From Methylococcaceae bacterium (GTDB taxonomy: Bacteria; Pseudomonadota; Gammaproteobacteria; Methylococcales; Methylomonadaceae), in contig JADKAL010000001.1 in assembly GCA_016715325.1 (NCBI GenBank), forward strand, positions 372,001 to 436,000: DNA of 64,000 nucleotides, given 5' to 3'. A program made the position numbers and the translations under genes. Positions 54,199-61,738 of the stretch are shown piece after piece. Within the stretch, counting starts at the first letter, position 1. Each line of letters starts with the position of its first letter. The notes under the pieces are model-generated. The model ran no database searches. It was not told the DNA's origin and saw only the letters and a program-made list of their open reading frames with translations.

Positions 54199-54265
54199 CT
54201 CTAACGTAAAGTAGGCATCCTATTTGACGGAAAACATTCCGTCAATGATGCTATTTGGGTTAAAA
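54199..54265 (-). repeat. Short attC-like hairpin at the promoter-side end of the array
   Basis: CTCTAAC (54199-54205) and GTTAAAA (54259-54265) bracket a strong double hairpin: TAGGCATC/GATGCTA outside and TGACGGAA/TTCCGTCA with an AACA loop inside. The organisation (core ends, two arm pairs, a bulged G) is that of a compact 67-bp attC, but the GTTAAAA end is non-standard. It could instead be a diverged attI. Confidence 0.5.
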
Positions 54266-54579
54266 AAATATACACTTTGCTAAATATATTCATAATGTTA
54301 TTAATTTTTAGTGCATCCTAAAACAAGATACTGAATACATCAAGTTTATCTGTTCAATTGCAATCATCGGAACCGTGTACGCCGGGTAAATATTAACTTG
54401 TGTAGGGTGGATTAGCCGCGCAATGTGATTAGGTTTTGGTTTGCCACGCTCGCTTGGGCGCGGCGTAATCCGCCGAATGTTTTGTAACCTTGCCATTCGG
54501 CTGATTACGGCGCACGGAAACTGCTTACATTTTAAAATGTTAAATTGTTTGTGCACCTATTCCGTCCTAAGGCCCTTCC
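54266..54579. other. Intergenic region holding a dispersed inverted repeat
   Basis: Contains an imperfect inverted repeat: GGTGGATTAGCCGCGC (54407-54422) against GCGCGGCGTAATCCGCC (54458-54474). This resembles a widely dispersed GGTGGATTACG-type repeat of methylotrophs and cyanobacteria. An 82-codon minus-strand frame across it is judged spurious. Confidence 0.55.
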
Positions 54580-54912
54580 TTAATAATGAATTACAGCAGT
54601 ATAAAAGTCGTTTTGGTCTGAATTGGTTGTACCCGTCATTTGCGAGAGTACGAGGGTATGTTGCCCTTGCGTAAGTTGAATCGGGATATAGGCAGGCACG
54701 ACCGCTCTGTGGGTAGTGCTGCCGTTGTTAAATATTTGTGCGGCCCCAACACCTTGACCATCCAGATCGACTTGAATCCCGATCAAGTTGTTGGCTGCCC
54801 CCGACCAAATTGAACCGTTGACCTCCAAAAACAGTGGCGAATCGCTTATCGCGTTAAAAGTAGCTTTAATCGGTAACGGGCCCGCTTGATTGATTATTAC
54901 TTGAATCGCCAT
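54580..54912 (-). CDS. Small beta-rich protein, unknown function
   Basis: 110 residues from ATG 54912 (CTGGAG nine bases upstream); an upstream start at 54978 would add an unsupported 22 residues. All-beta composition with regular strands (MAIQVIINQAGPLPIKATF, FLEVNGSIWSG, IGIQVDLDGQGVGAAQIFN, PIQLTQGQHTLVLSQM). No signal peptide or cysteines. It resembles small jelly-roll or lectin-like domains but cannot be placed in a family. Lies just upstream of the cassette array on the same strand. Confidence 0.65.
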   Translation of the reverse strand: MAIQVIINQAGPLPIKATFNAISDSPLFLEVNGSIWSGAANNLIGIQVDLDGQGVGAAQIFNNGSTTHRAVVPAYIPIQLTQGQHTLVLSQMTGTTNSDQNDFYTAVIHY

Positions 54913-55545
54913 AATTAGTCTCCAGGTGAGTTGTTGATGTTGCTCTACGAAATTAAAGTTTAGACTATTGAATGACAAATAGGGCGGGTGACAACATTTT
55001 ATTGCCAGATATTTCAGCGCCGAAATTACAAAGAAGGCAAATAAACACGACCACGCAAGGCCCTATGATGCGATTATAGAATGTGCCGAATAAAGGAAGT
55101 CGCATCGTACCTCTGCAAATCCTATTGCACTGACCTCTTGATAAAAAAACGACACAAATATTAACCAAAAAACTAGATGTTTAGTCCCCAGACTAGGTAA
55201 TTAGGATATTTTAAATTTTGACGTGAATTAAAGTCTGATACGTTTTGTTTGATTGTTCAGTTTTTCCTCGAATGACATTCTATTGATTCGGCCTTATGAA
55301 GTCTTTACTTCCGTTCGCCTTGAGCCTGTCGAAAGGCTTTATGTGCTTCGACTAGCTCAGCACGAACGGTTCAAACATTTAAAGGCCGGATCAATAAATC
55401 TGTTTCTAGAATAGTCCGGTTTAGAGTGCTCGCATCACATAAGACCGGATCGATAAAAGGATATGCTAATATGTCGCGCTCGTTCATTATGCATTCATCA
55501 TTACGGCGGTAGCCTAAACCTCAAACATTGTTTTTACGAAAAGCC
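54913..55545. other. 633-base intergenic region
   Basis: No supported gene between the small beta-rich gene (minus) and the sulfatase-fold gene (plus). It contains the palindromic dispersed repeat at 55311-55369 (listed separately). The part up to 55200 is low in coding character in all frames. Confidence 0.55.
55311..55369. repeat. Dispersed palindromic repeat (CCGTTCG...CGAACGG)
   Basis: CCGTTCGCCTTGAGCCTGTC (from 55311) is the imperfect reverse complement of GACTAGCTCAGCACGAACGG (ending 55369), with the CGAAAGG/GCTTCGA parts extending the arms. This is the common 'CTTCGACAAGCTCAGCACGAACGG' repeat found intergenically in many proteobacteria. A decayed relative lies near 30076-30125. Confidence 0.7.
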
Positions 55546-57393
55546 ATGTCTCCAAAGTTATTGCCGCTGGTTTCAACAGCGTTGTTTTATTTTATCTTTT
55601 ATTTAATCAGTGCATTGAAGTTCGATGTGCAATTGAAGACGAATGCCATTCCGCTGGATTTTACGCTTCAGTTGCTGATGGCTTATATTCTTTTTGCTTG
55701 GTCGAAGCGAATCTCTATTTTTTTGATTATTCAAGCCCTGATAATGGGGCTTTTATATGTCGGCAATGCAATAAAAATTGCCTTTTTCGGCGGCCCCATT
55801 ATGCCGGACGATGTGTTTGCCTTGCGGTCGTTGTTATTGATTTTGGAAGGATGGCGATTTTTTGCCGCCGCGGTTCCTTTGGCGGCAATCGCCAGTTTGG
55901 TTCTATTTAATTTTTCGATGCGGCATTGGAGCGCTTACCTAGCAACCTTGATTACCGTGTTATTAGGTATAACGCTGGTTTATAAGCCCACGATGATTGT
56001 TGAACCTATCGACAAATACACCGGTAATTCGGTATGGGATCAGCGTTCAAACTATATTTGGCACGGTGCAACTTTATATACCTTGCAAGAAGGGGCGCGT
56101 TATTTTGCACTGGCCGATGCCGCGCCGGATATGGATGTGGCGCAAGCGTCAGCGAAAACTTTGCTATCTTCGCTGCCGGTAACCGAAACCAAGGGCGGTG
56201 GTCGATATTTTACACCGCGCAATATCCATTTAGTTTTATTGGAATCGTTTTGGGATCCTTATCGATTAAAAAAGGCCGGTTATAACCAGAATCCGTTGTC
56301 GCCCGAATTTCGTAAGCTATGGAAAAGCACGGATTATTCTTTAGCGATGCCGCCAGTGTTCGGCGGGTATACGGCAAATTCCGAATTTGAGGTCTTATGC
56401 GGATTTCCGGTAACCAAAGACAATGTTAAATTCGAACGGCAATTGAAGAATTCGGTGCCTTGCTTGCCGCATATTCTTGCCGATAAGGGCTATCGTACGA
56501 TTGCGTCGCATCCCAATGTGCCGGTATTTTGGAATCGTGTCAATGCGTACCGGAATATCGGCTTTCAGACGTATTGGTCTATCGCCGATTTCGTGCAAGA
56601 CGATATGAACCGGGAGTTTATGGCGGACGGTACGTTGTACCGCCAAGTTATGGAAAAAATTTCGGATTCGTTAACTAAAAAGGAACCGATTTTGGATTAT
56701 ATCGTTACCTATTTCGGTCATTGGAATTATCCTTTGAGCGCATCGAGACCCGATAAAATCACATCCAAATCGAAAGTCGAAGAAGTTACCACTTACGCTA
56801 ATACTGTGTATTATAAATCTCGCGAGTTAATGGCATTTATTGAAGAAATGCGCGCACGCGACCCTGACGGCATTATTGTCGTATTCGGCGATCACTTGCC
56901 GTTTTTAGGCGAGAATTTCGCGGGGTATGTCGATTCCGGCGTATTAGCCGCCAATCGGAGTGATTTCACGCCGGAGATGTTTAAGTTTTACGTCAGCACG
57001 CCGATGATCGTCATCGACGGTAAAAACGGGCCGTTGAAAATCGGCAGTCTTCCGCTTTATCAAGTGCCAAAACTCATACTCGAGCTATTGAATTTTAAAG
57101 AGCCGACCATTCTCGACTATTCGCACCCCTTACCGGATATTCGGGTACGTCCGCTGCCGGGACTGCATTTTAATGTCTTAAAAGACGGTAAGATCGATGT
57201 GTGCAAAGAACCCCCTTATTCGGGAAATTGTCAGCTGTCGAATCGTTGGCTGAACAACGTCACCGCTGTCAGCAACGATTTATTCATCGGCCAGCAATTC
57301 ACCCGCATAAAGCATGCGGAGAACGACTTTATCGGACCTCTATTACCGGAAAATTTAACCAATGAGTCGGCTGTAATTGAAAATAAGCATTAA
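55546..57393 (+). CDS. LtaS/MdoB-type membrane sulfatase-fold transferase
   Basis: 615 residues from ATG 55546; a TTG at 55528 is possible. The N-terminal half has five membrane helices (to about residue 160), the C-terminal half the extracytoplasmic alkaline-phosphatase/sulfatase fold: LVLLESFWDPYRL (metal site), the nucleophile threonine in GGYTANSEFEVL, TYFGHWNYPL and the metal site VVFGDHLPFLG. Family members transfer glycerophosphate or phosphoethanolamine to envelope glycans. OpgB-like modification of periplasmic glucans is a possibility; the acceptor is not deducible. It is followed closely by a periplasmic protein gene. Confidence 0.88.
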   Translation: MSPKLLPLVSTALFYFIFYLISALKFDVQLKTNAIPLDFTLQLLMAYILFAWSKRISIFLIIQALIMGLLYVGNAIKIAFFGGPIMPDDVFALRSLLLILEGWRFFAAAVPLAAIASLVLFNFSMRHWSAYLATLITVLLGITLVYKPTMIVEPIDKYTGNSVWDQRSNYIWHGATLYTLQEGARYFALADAAPDMDVAQASAKTLLSSLPVTETKGGGRYFTPRNIHLVLLESFWDPYRLKKAGYNQNPLSPEFRKLWKSTDYSLAMPPVFGGYTANSEFEVLCGFPVTKDNVKFERQLKNSVPCLPHILADKGYRTIASHPNVPVFWNRVNAYRNIGFQTYWSIADFVQDDMNREFMADGTLYRQVMEKISDSLTKKEPILDYIVTYFGHWNYPLSASRPDKITSKSKVEEVTTYANTVYYKSRELMAFIEEMRARDPDGIIVVFGDHLPFLGENFAGYVDSGVLAANRSDFTPEMFKFYVSTPMIVIDGKNGPLKIGSLPLYQVPKLILELLNFKEPTILDYSHPLPDIRVRPLPGLHFNVLKDGKIDVCKEPPYSGNCQLSNRWLNNVTAVSNDLFIGQQFTRIKHAENDFIGPLLPENLTNESAVIENKH

Positions 57394-57444
57394 TAAAGCG
57401 TCTTAATCGATAATGACGGGTTTCGTACCTAGAGGAGCAGCACT

Positions 57445-58545
57445 ATGAAAAAATATTTTTTAACGTTGGCAATCGGTCTTTTGAGCGGCATTGCAAAAAC
57501 CGGAACGGCCGAACCCGTTAATTTACCGATTCAATTGGATTACGGCTTAATCAAAAAAGTTGTAGACAATCAGCTTTTTAAAGGCGAGGGCGGCATCGCC
57601 GAGGTTTGGCACGACAAGCATAAATGCAGCTTTCTTAACTTATCCAACCCCAGAATTTCCGGGGAAGGCGGTCTAATCAAGTTACTGAACGATGTTCAAG
57701 CACAATTAGGGACCTCATTCGGCGGACAATGTATTCCGGTTTTAGCATGGGACGGCGCCTTGGAAACGTTTCAAAAACCGACGATTAGCCCGGATCAATC
57801 GATCTTGAGCTTACCGGTTACCCGGATCAATGCTTACGACCGGCAAGGCCGTCAATTGGGCATCGATAAGCTGCAAGAGCTCATCAAAAAAGTGGCAGAA
57901 CCTAAGCTGTCGGATATAAAAGTCGATTTGAATAAATCCCGTGGCGATATTGAAAAAACGTTGACCGGGTTTTTACCTAAGGAAAATGCCGGCGATATCA
58001 GACAAGTCTTAGAAACGCTAAAATTCAATAGCGCCGATGCGAATGACGACGGAATTAAAATCAAACTAGCTTTCGATGCGCCTTTGAAAAAAATCGAGCC
58101 GAAACCGGAAGCGCCTTTTACCGAGGCCGAACAGATAGCATGGCAATCGACCTGGAAAGAGTGGGATGCCTTTTTAAGTAAAGCAATCGATCAGGCTTCC
58201 AGTGAAACAAAATCGCAAGAACTGAAGGATACGCTGACGGAAATCCTAGTGGAATCGCGCACGGCTTTTCAAGCCGGATTAAAGGCGCAAAGCCCGAAAA
58301 GCAGCGATCCGGTTCGGGTATTTTTTACCGATACTTGGCAAAAATTGGCGCCGCAGCTTAAAACTTTAGCCAAACAACTACCGGAAGTCGAAGGGTTGCG
58401 TTATTTGACCTTCATAGCAGCGACCGATGTGATCTACGAACTGGAAAATTTGGGTGCGCCGTTCGGCCTCGAAATAACTTCAGACGGATTGCGGCGATTG
58501 GCGAGAATGTTGATGGCCGGAAAGCAAGAAAGTAAAGCCAAGTAA
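57445..58545 (+). CDS. Periplasmic protein, unknown function
   Basis: 366 residues with a signal peptide (about 1-22, GIAKTGTAEP). The mature protein is charged and alternates beta (LSLPVTRINAYDRQ) and long helices (about residues 225-290). A cysteine pair (KCSFLN and QCIPVL) could form a disulfide. GAGGAG precedes the ATG. It lies 51 bases after the sulfatase-fold gene, so probably works with it. No family is recognised. Confidence 0.75.
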   Translation: MKKYFLTLAIGLLSGIAKTGTAEPVNLPIQLDYGLIKKVVDNQLFKGEGGIAEVWHDKHKCSFLNLSNPRISGEGGLIKLLNDVQAQLGTSFGGQCIPVLAWDGALETFQKPTISPDQSILSLPVTRINAYDRQGRQLGIDKLQELIKKVAEPKLSDIKVDLNKSRGDIEKTLTGFLPKENAGDIRQVLETLKFNSADANDDGIKIKLAFDAPLKKIEPKPEAPFTEAEQIAWQSTWKEWDAFLSKAIDQASSETKSQELKDTLTEILVESRTAFQAGLKAQSPKSSDPVRVFFTDTWQKLAPQLKTLAKQLPEVEGLRYLTFIAATDVIYELENLGAPFGLEITSDGLRRLARMLMAGKQESKAK

Positions 58546-58586
58546 CTTTTATTAATTCGCTCACAGGCGACGATAGGAGAAATGAT

Positions 58587-58984
58587 ATGAAGCTATTTAA
58601 TTGTATTCCTATTTTACTATTAATCATGGGTTTACCGGTTCATGCCGAAGTGTTTAAGTGTAAACAAGCTTCGGGGAAAATCCTTTATCAACCGTCGCCG
58701 TGTTCTTCGGGAACCTCTGCGCAAAAAGTTGTAACCGTTAAAGAAATGACGCCGGAACAAAGGGAAGAGGCGAAAATAAAATTAAAGACATGGCAGGATC
58801 AACAAGCCGTGGAAGAAGCGGCAAAATTACAAGCAGAAAAAGAACGGCAGGAAGAGTTGAGGAAGCAAGAAAGCCTTGAGTTGCAACGCCGAAGACCCCG
58901 CCTTTGCCGCCGCCTCAGCCGATTGTTCCTGGACCGATTAAGATGCCGCGAGAAAAGGATAATAACGATCCCGGTTTTAGATAA
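58587..58984 (+). pseudogene. DUF4124-domain periplasmic protein with a late frameshift
   Basis: Signal peptide (ends PVHAEV) followed by a DUF4124 domain (VFKCKQASGKILYQPSPCSSG, about 20-60) and a charged helix. After QRRR near residue 102 the frame becomes arginine-rich nonsense, while the next frame continues KTPPLPPPQPIVPGPIKMPR and stops at TAA 58982-58984. One extra A at the AA run 58892-58893 (CGA AAG) restores it to about 132 residues. Without the change the open frame runs to 59000. Recent lesion or sequencing error. DUF4124 proteins are periplasmic; role unknown. Confidence 0.75.
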
Positions 58985-59063
58985 AATGGATGTCGTCTAA
59001 GCTATAAAACCGGATGTTTTGAAAAGCTTATAAGCCTCATAAATAGGGTGAAAAAACTATAAA

Positions 59064-60704
59064 ATGGCTCAAGAAAAAACTAAATTTTTAGCGAAAGAAC
59101 GAACCATCGCCCAACCCGGCTTTAATCGATGGCTGGTTCCTCCAGCTGCCTTGGCTATTCATCTCTGTATTGGAATGGCTTACGGATTTTCGGTTTTTTG
59201 GCTGCCGCTTTCAAAAGCGATAGGGATAAAAGAAAGTATCGTATGCGGGCCTGAAATCGGATTCATTCAAGAGCTGACTGTTACCCACTGCGATTGGAAA
59301 ATCTCGACCTTAGGTTGGATGTATACGCTTTTCTTTGTTTTTCTCGGCTCCTCTGCTGCGCTGTGGGGAAGTTGGCTCGATCATGTCGGTCCGCGAAAGG
59401 CGGCTGTCGTTAGCACGTTTTGCTGGTGCGGTGGGATGTTGTTTTCCGCCTTGGGTATTTATTACCACCAATTCTGGATGATGTTGCTCGGTTCCGGGGT
59501 TATCGGAGGGATCGGCTTGGGGTTAGGCTACATTTCTCCGGTTTCGACTTTAATCAAATGGTTCCCGGATCGTCGGGGTATGGCAACCGGGATGGCGATT
59601 ATGGGGTTCGGCGGCGGCGCCATGATAGGTTCGCCGCTCGCAGCCGAATTAATCAAGTTTTTCGCAAGTGACACGGATGTCGGCGTTATGCCGACCCTGA
59701 TTGTTTTGGCGTCGGTTTATTTTATTTTCATGATGTCGGGGGCGTTGGGTTATCGAATACCGCCTTCCGATTGGCAACCGACGCATTGGAATCCATCGCT
59801 TTCGGTCAAAAAAAATAAAATGATCACCCATAAGCATGTCGATGTGAAAAACGTCTTCAAGATCAAGCAATTTTGGTTGCTTTGGGGGGTGTTATGCATG
59901 AATGTGAGTGCAGGCATCGGCATAATCGGAATGTCATCCCCTATGCTTCAGGAGATATTCGGCGGTCAATTGATCGGTATCGACAAGCCTTATGGTGCGC
60001 TCGATAAACCGCAGTTGGCAGCGATTGCAGCGATTGCCGCGGGATTTACGGCGCTGCTGAGTTTATTCAATATCGGCGGACGATTCCTGTGGGCTAGTTT
60101 TTCCGATAAATTAGGCCGCAAAAATACCTATTTGCTCTTCTTTATCTTGGGAAGTTTGCTTTATCTCAGTATCCCGCAGAGCGCAAACACAGGAAATAAA
60201 GTCTTTTTTGTAGGCGCATTTTGTATCATCTTGAGTATGTACGGAGGCGGTTTTTCAACAATTCCGGCTTATTTAGCCGATTTGTTCGGAACTCAAATGG
60301 TCGGAGCCATTCACGGGAGGTTGTTAACCGCGTGGGCCACTGCAGGGATTTTAGGGCCGGTGATCGTCAATTACATGCGAGAATATCAAATCGCTATAGG
60401 TATTCCGCGCGAGCAAGTTTATAACCAAACGATGATAGTTTTGGCCGCTATGTTGATGATCGGTTTATTCTGCAATCTGTTAATTAAACCAGTGGCCGAC
60501 AAATGGTTTATGGAGGATATCGAAGAACAGGCAGAAACAGTAAATCAGCTTGAAAAACAGCTTATTATGACGTATGAAAGCCAAGATATAAGGGAGAGAC
60601 CAAGCCATGTGTTAACCATCCTGTTAGCCTGGTCTGCTGTCTTATTGCCTTTATCTTGGGGTATCTATAAAACGTTACAAAACGTCAGTAAGTTCTTTAA
60701 TTAA
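59064..60704 (+). CDS. OFA-family MFS transporter
   Basis: 546-residue, 12-helix major facilitator of the oxalate/formate antiporter family. Opening FNRWLVPPAALAIHLCIGMAYG and motif-A-like WGSWLDHVGPRKAAVV are characteristic, as is IKWFPDRRGMATGMAIMGFGGGA. A cytoplasmic loop (about 265-275) and a long charged C-terminal part around residues 490-515 are extra to the core. Substrates of this family are small carboxylates; a methylotroph might use it for formate, oxalate or acetate, which is speculative. No adjacent formate or oxalate genes are seen. Confidence 0.88.
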   Translation: MAQEKTKFLAKERTIAQPGFNRWLVPPAALAIHLCIGMAYGFSVFWLPLSKAIGIKESIVCGPEIGFIQELTVTHCDWKISTLGWMYTLFFVFLGSSAALWGSWLDHVGPRKAAVVSTFCWCGGMLFSALGIYYHQFWMMLLGSGVIGGIGLGLGYISPVSTLIKWFPDRRGMATGMAIMGFGGGAMIGSPLAAELIKFFASDTDVGVMPTLIVLASVYFIFMMSGALGYRIPPSDWQPTHWNPSLSVKKNKMITHKHVDVKNVFKIKQFWLLWGVLCMNVSAGIGIIGMSSPMLQEIFGGQLIGIDKPYGALDKPQLAAIAAIAAGFTALLSLFNIGGRFLWASFSDKLGRKNTYLLFFILGSLLYLSIPQSANTGNKVFFVGAFCIILSMYGGGFSTIPAYLADLFGTQMVGAIHGRLLTAWATAGILGPVIVNYMREYQIAIGIPREQVYNQTMIVLAAMLMIGLFCNLLIKPVADKWFMEDIEEQAETVNQLEKQLIMTYESQDIRERPSHVLTILLAWSAVLLPLSWGIYKTLQNVSKFFN

Positions 60705-60749
60705 AAAATCCTTAACGGCCTTTCACTATCAGCGTTGTGTAAACCCCTA

Positions 60750-61523
60750 TCAATTAAAAATGGCCTTCTCAATATTTTTAGCCGTATCTAGACCTTTGAG
60801 CATGGATTTATCGTTAATACCGGAAAAACGCGTTCCATCAAGATTACTGCCCGAAAAATCGGTGTCGGTCAAAATGGCGCCGGATAAATCGGCACCGGAT
60901 AAATCGGCATCGGTTAAGTTTGCTACCGATAGATCGGCACCCATTAGGTTTGTGTTGTGCAGAACGCTTCCGGTTAAATTGGCGTGTTTGAGCAGCGCGC
61001 GATTAAGATCGGCATTCGTTAAATCGGCACCGGTTAGGTCGACGCTATTCAAACTCACTCGCATTAAACCCATCGGCTGGTTCTTCATGTCTACCCCCCA
61101 CAAGGCGTTTTTAAGATTCGCATGACTCAAATTGGAGCGGTCGAGATTGGCAATAAATCGGCTGTGGCTGAGATTGGCTTTACTCAGATTTGCACCTGCC
61201 ATATGAACCCCAAAAATACTGGTTTTGGTGAGATCGGCACCGGACAAGTTGATTTTAGTCATGACCGTTAAATCCAGTATCAAGCCGGAAAGATTGCTGT
61301 TGCTTAAGTTAGATCTGCGTAAATCCGAACCCCATAAATCGGCATGGCTGAAATCCAAACTCGACAAATCCAGGTCGGTCAAATCTTTACGTCGCAAATC
61401 GGCCGGTTTGCCGTCCTTTTTTTGGGAAAGTAAATGTTCAATTGAAGCACGGTCAAGTTCGGCTGCATTGATCGAAAAACACCATAAAAGCACGATGCCG
61501 ATTAAAATGTTAAAAGTTTTCAT
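60750..61523 (-). CDS. Exported pentapeptide-repeat protein
   Basis: 257 residues: signal peptide (about 1-20, FSINAAE) then at least 30 tandem A(D/N)LxX pentapeptides from residue 50 to 240 (DLSSLDFSHADLWGSDLR, GADLTNADLNRALLKHANL). Such repeats build a right-handed square beta-helix. Function ranges from scaffolding to DNA-mimicry; export to the periplasm makes an envelope role likely. AGGAGATTC precedes the ATG. The last 20 residues fall outside the repeat. Convergent with the MFS gene. Confidence 0.88.
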   Translation of the reverse strand: MKTFNILIGIVLLWCFSINAAELDRASIEHLLSQKKDGKPADLRRKDLTDLDLSSLDFSHADLWGSDLRRSNLSNSNLSGLILDLTVMTKINLSGADLTKTSIFGVHMAGANLSKANLSHSRFIANLDRSNLSHANLKNALWGVDMKNQPMGLMRVSLNSVDLTGADLTNADLNRALLKHANLTGSVLHNTNLMGADLSVANLTDADLSGADLSGAILTDTDFSGSNLDGTRFSGINDKSMLKGLDTAKNIEKAIFN

Positions 61524-61738
61524 GAATCTCCTGCCTCATTTGTTCAAGCGATTATCTCAGATTGTTAACCGTGAATCCGCGCCCATATCTCAGAAATTTG
61601 TTGTTGTATTACAGTTTAATTCGTCCAATGAAAATTGAAATTATTTATTCTGGATGTGCCATATTCAAACAGGCACTATAATTCATAGCCTAATTGATTA
61701 GGGAAGATTTAATTTTATCCTATAAAAACGGGGCGTAT

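Larger units (their letters stand above)
51013..54265 (-). mobile_element. Integron gene-cassette array without integrase (CALIN type)
   Basis: Six consecutive cassettes, each one minus-strand gene followed by a 90-126 bp attC whose ends carry GCCTAAC/GTTAGGC-type core sites and inner GGGGCG...GTCCCTTTGA arms. In five of six cassettes the bases that open the cassette (TTAGGC, TTAGCC, TTAGGA, TTAGAG) match the inverse core of that cassette's own attC, as expected when cassettes integrate from a circle. The cassette before 52177 matches less well (TTAGAT against TTAGAA). No intI gene or convincing attI lies in the window. Orientation implies the integrase side is at higher coordinates. Confidence 0.85.

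Noticed and set aside
54308..54556. 82-codon minus-strand frame
   Set aside because: It runs through the GGTGGATTAGCCG inverted repeat and has no family resemblance or initiation signal.
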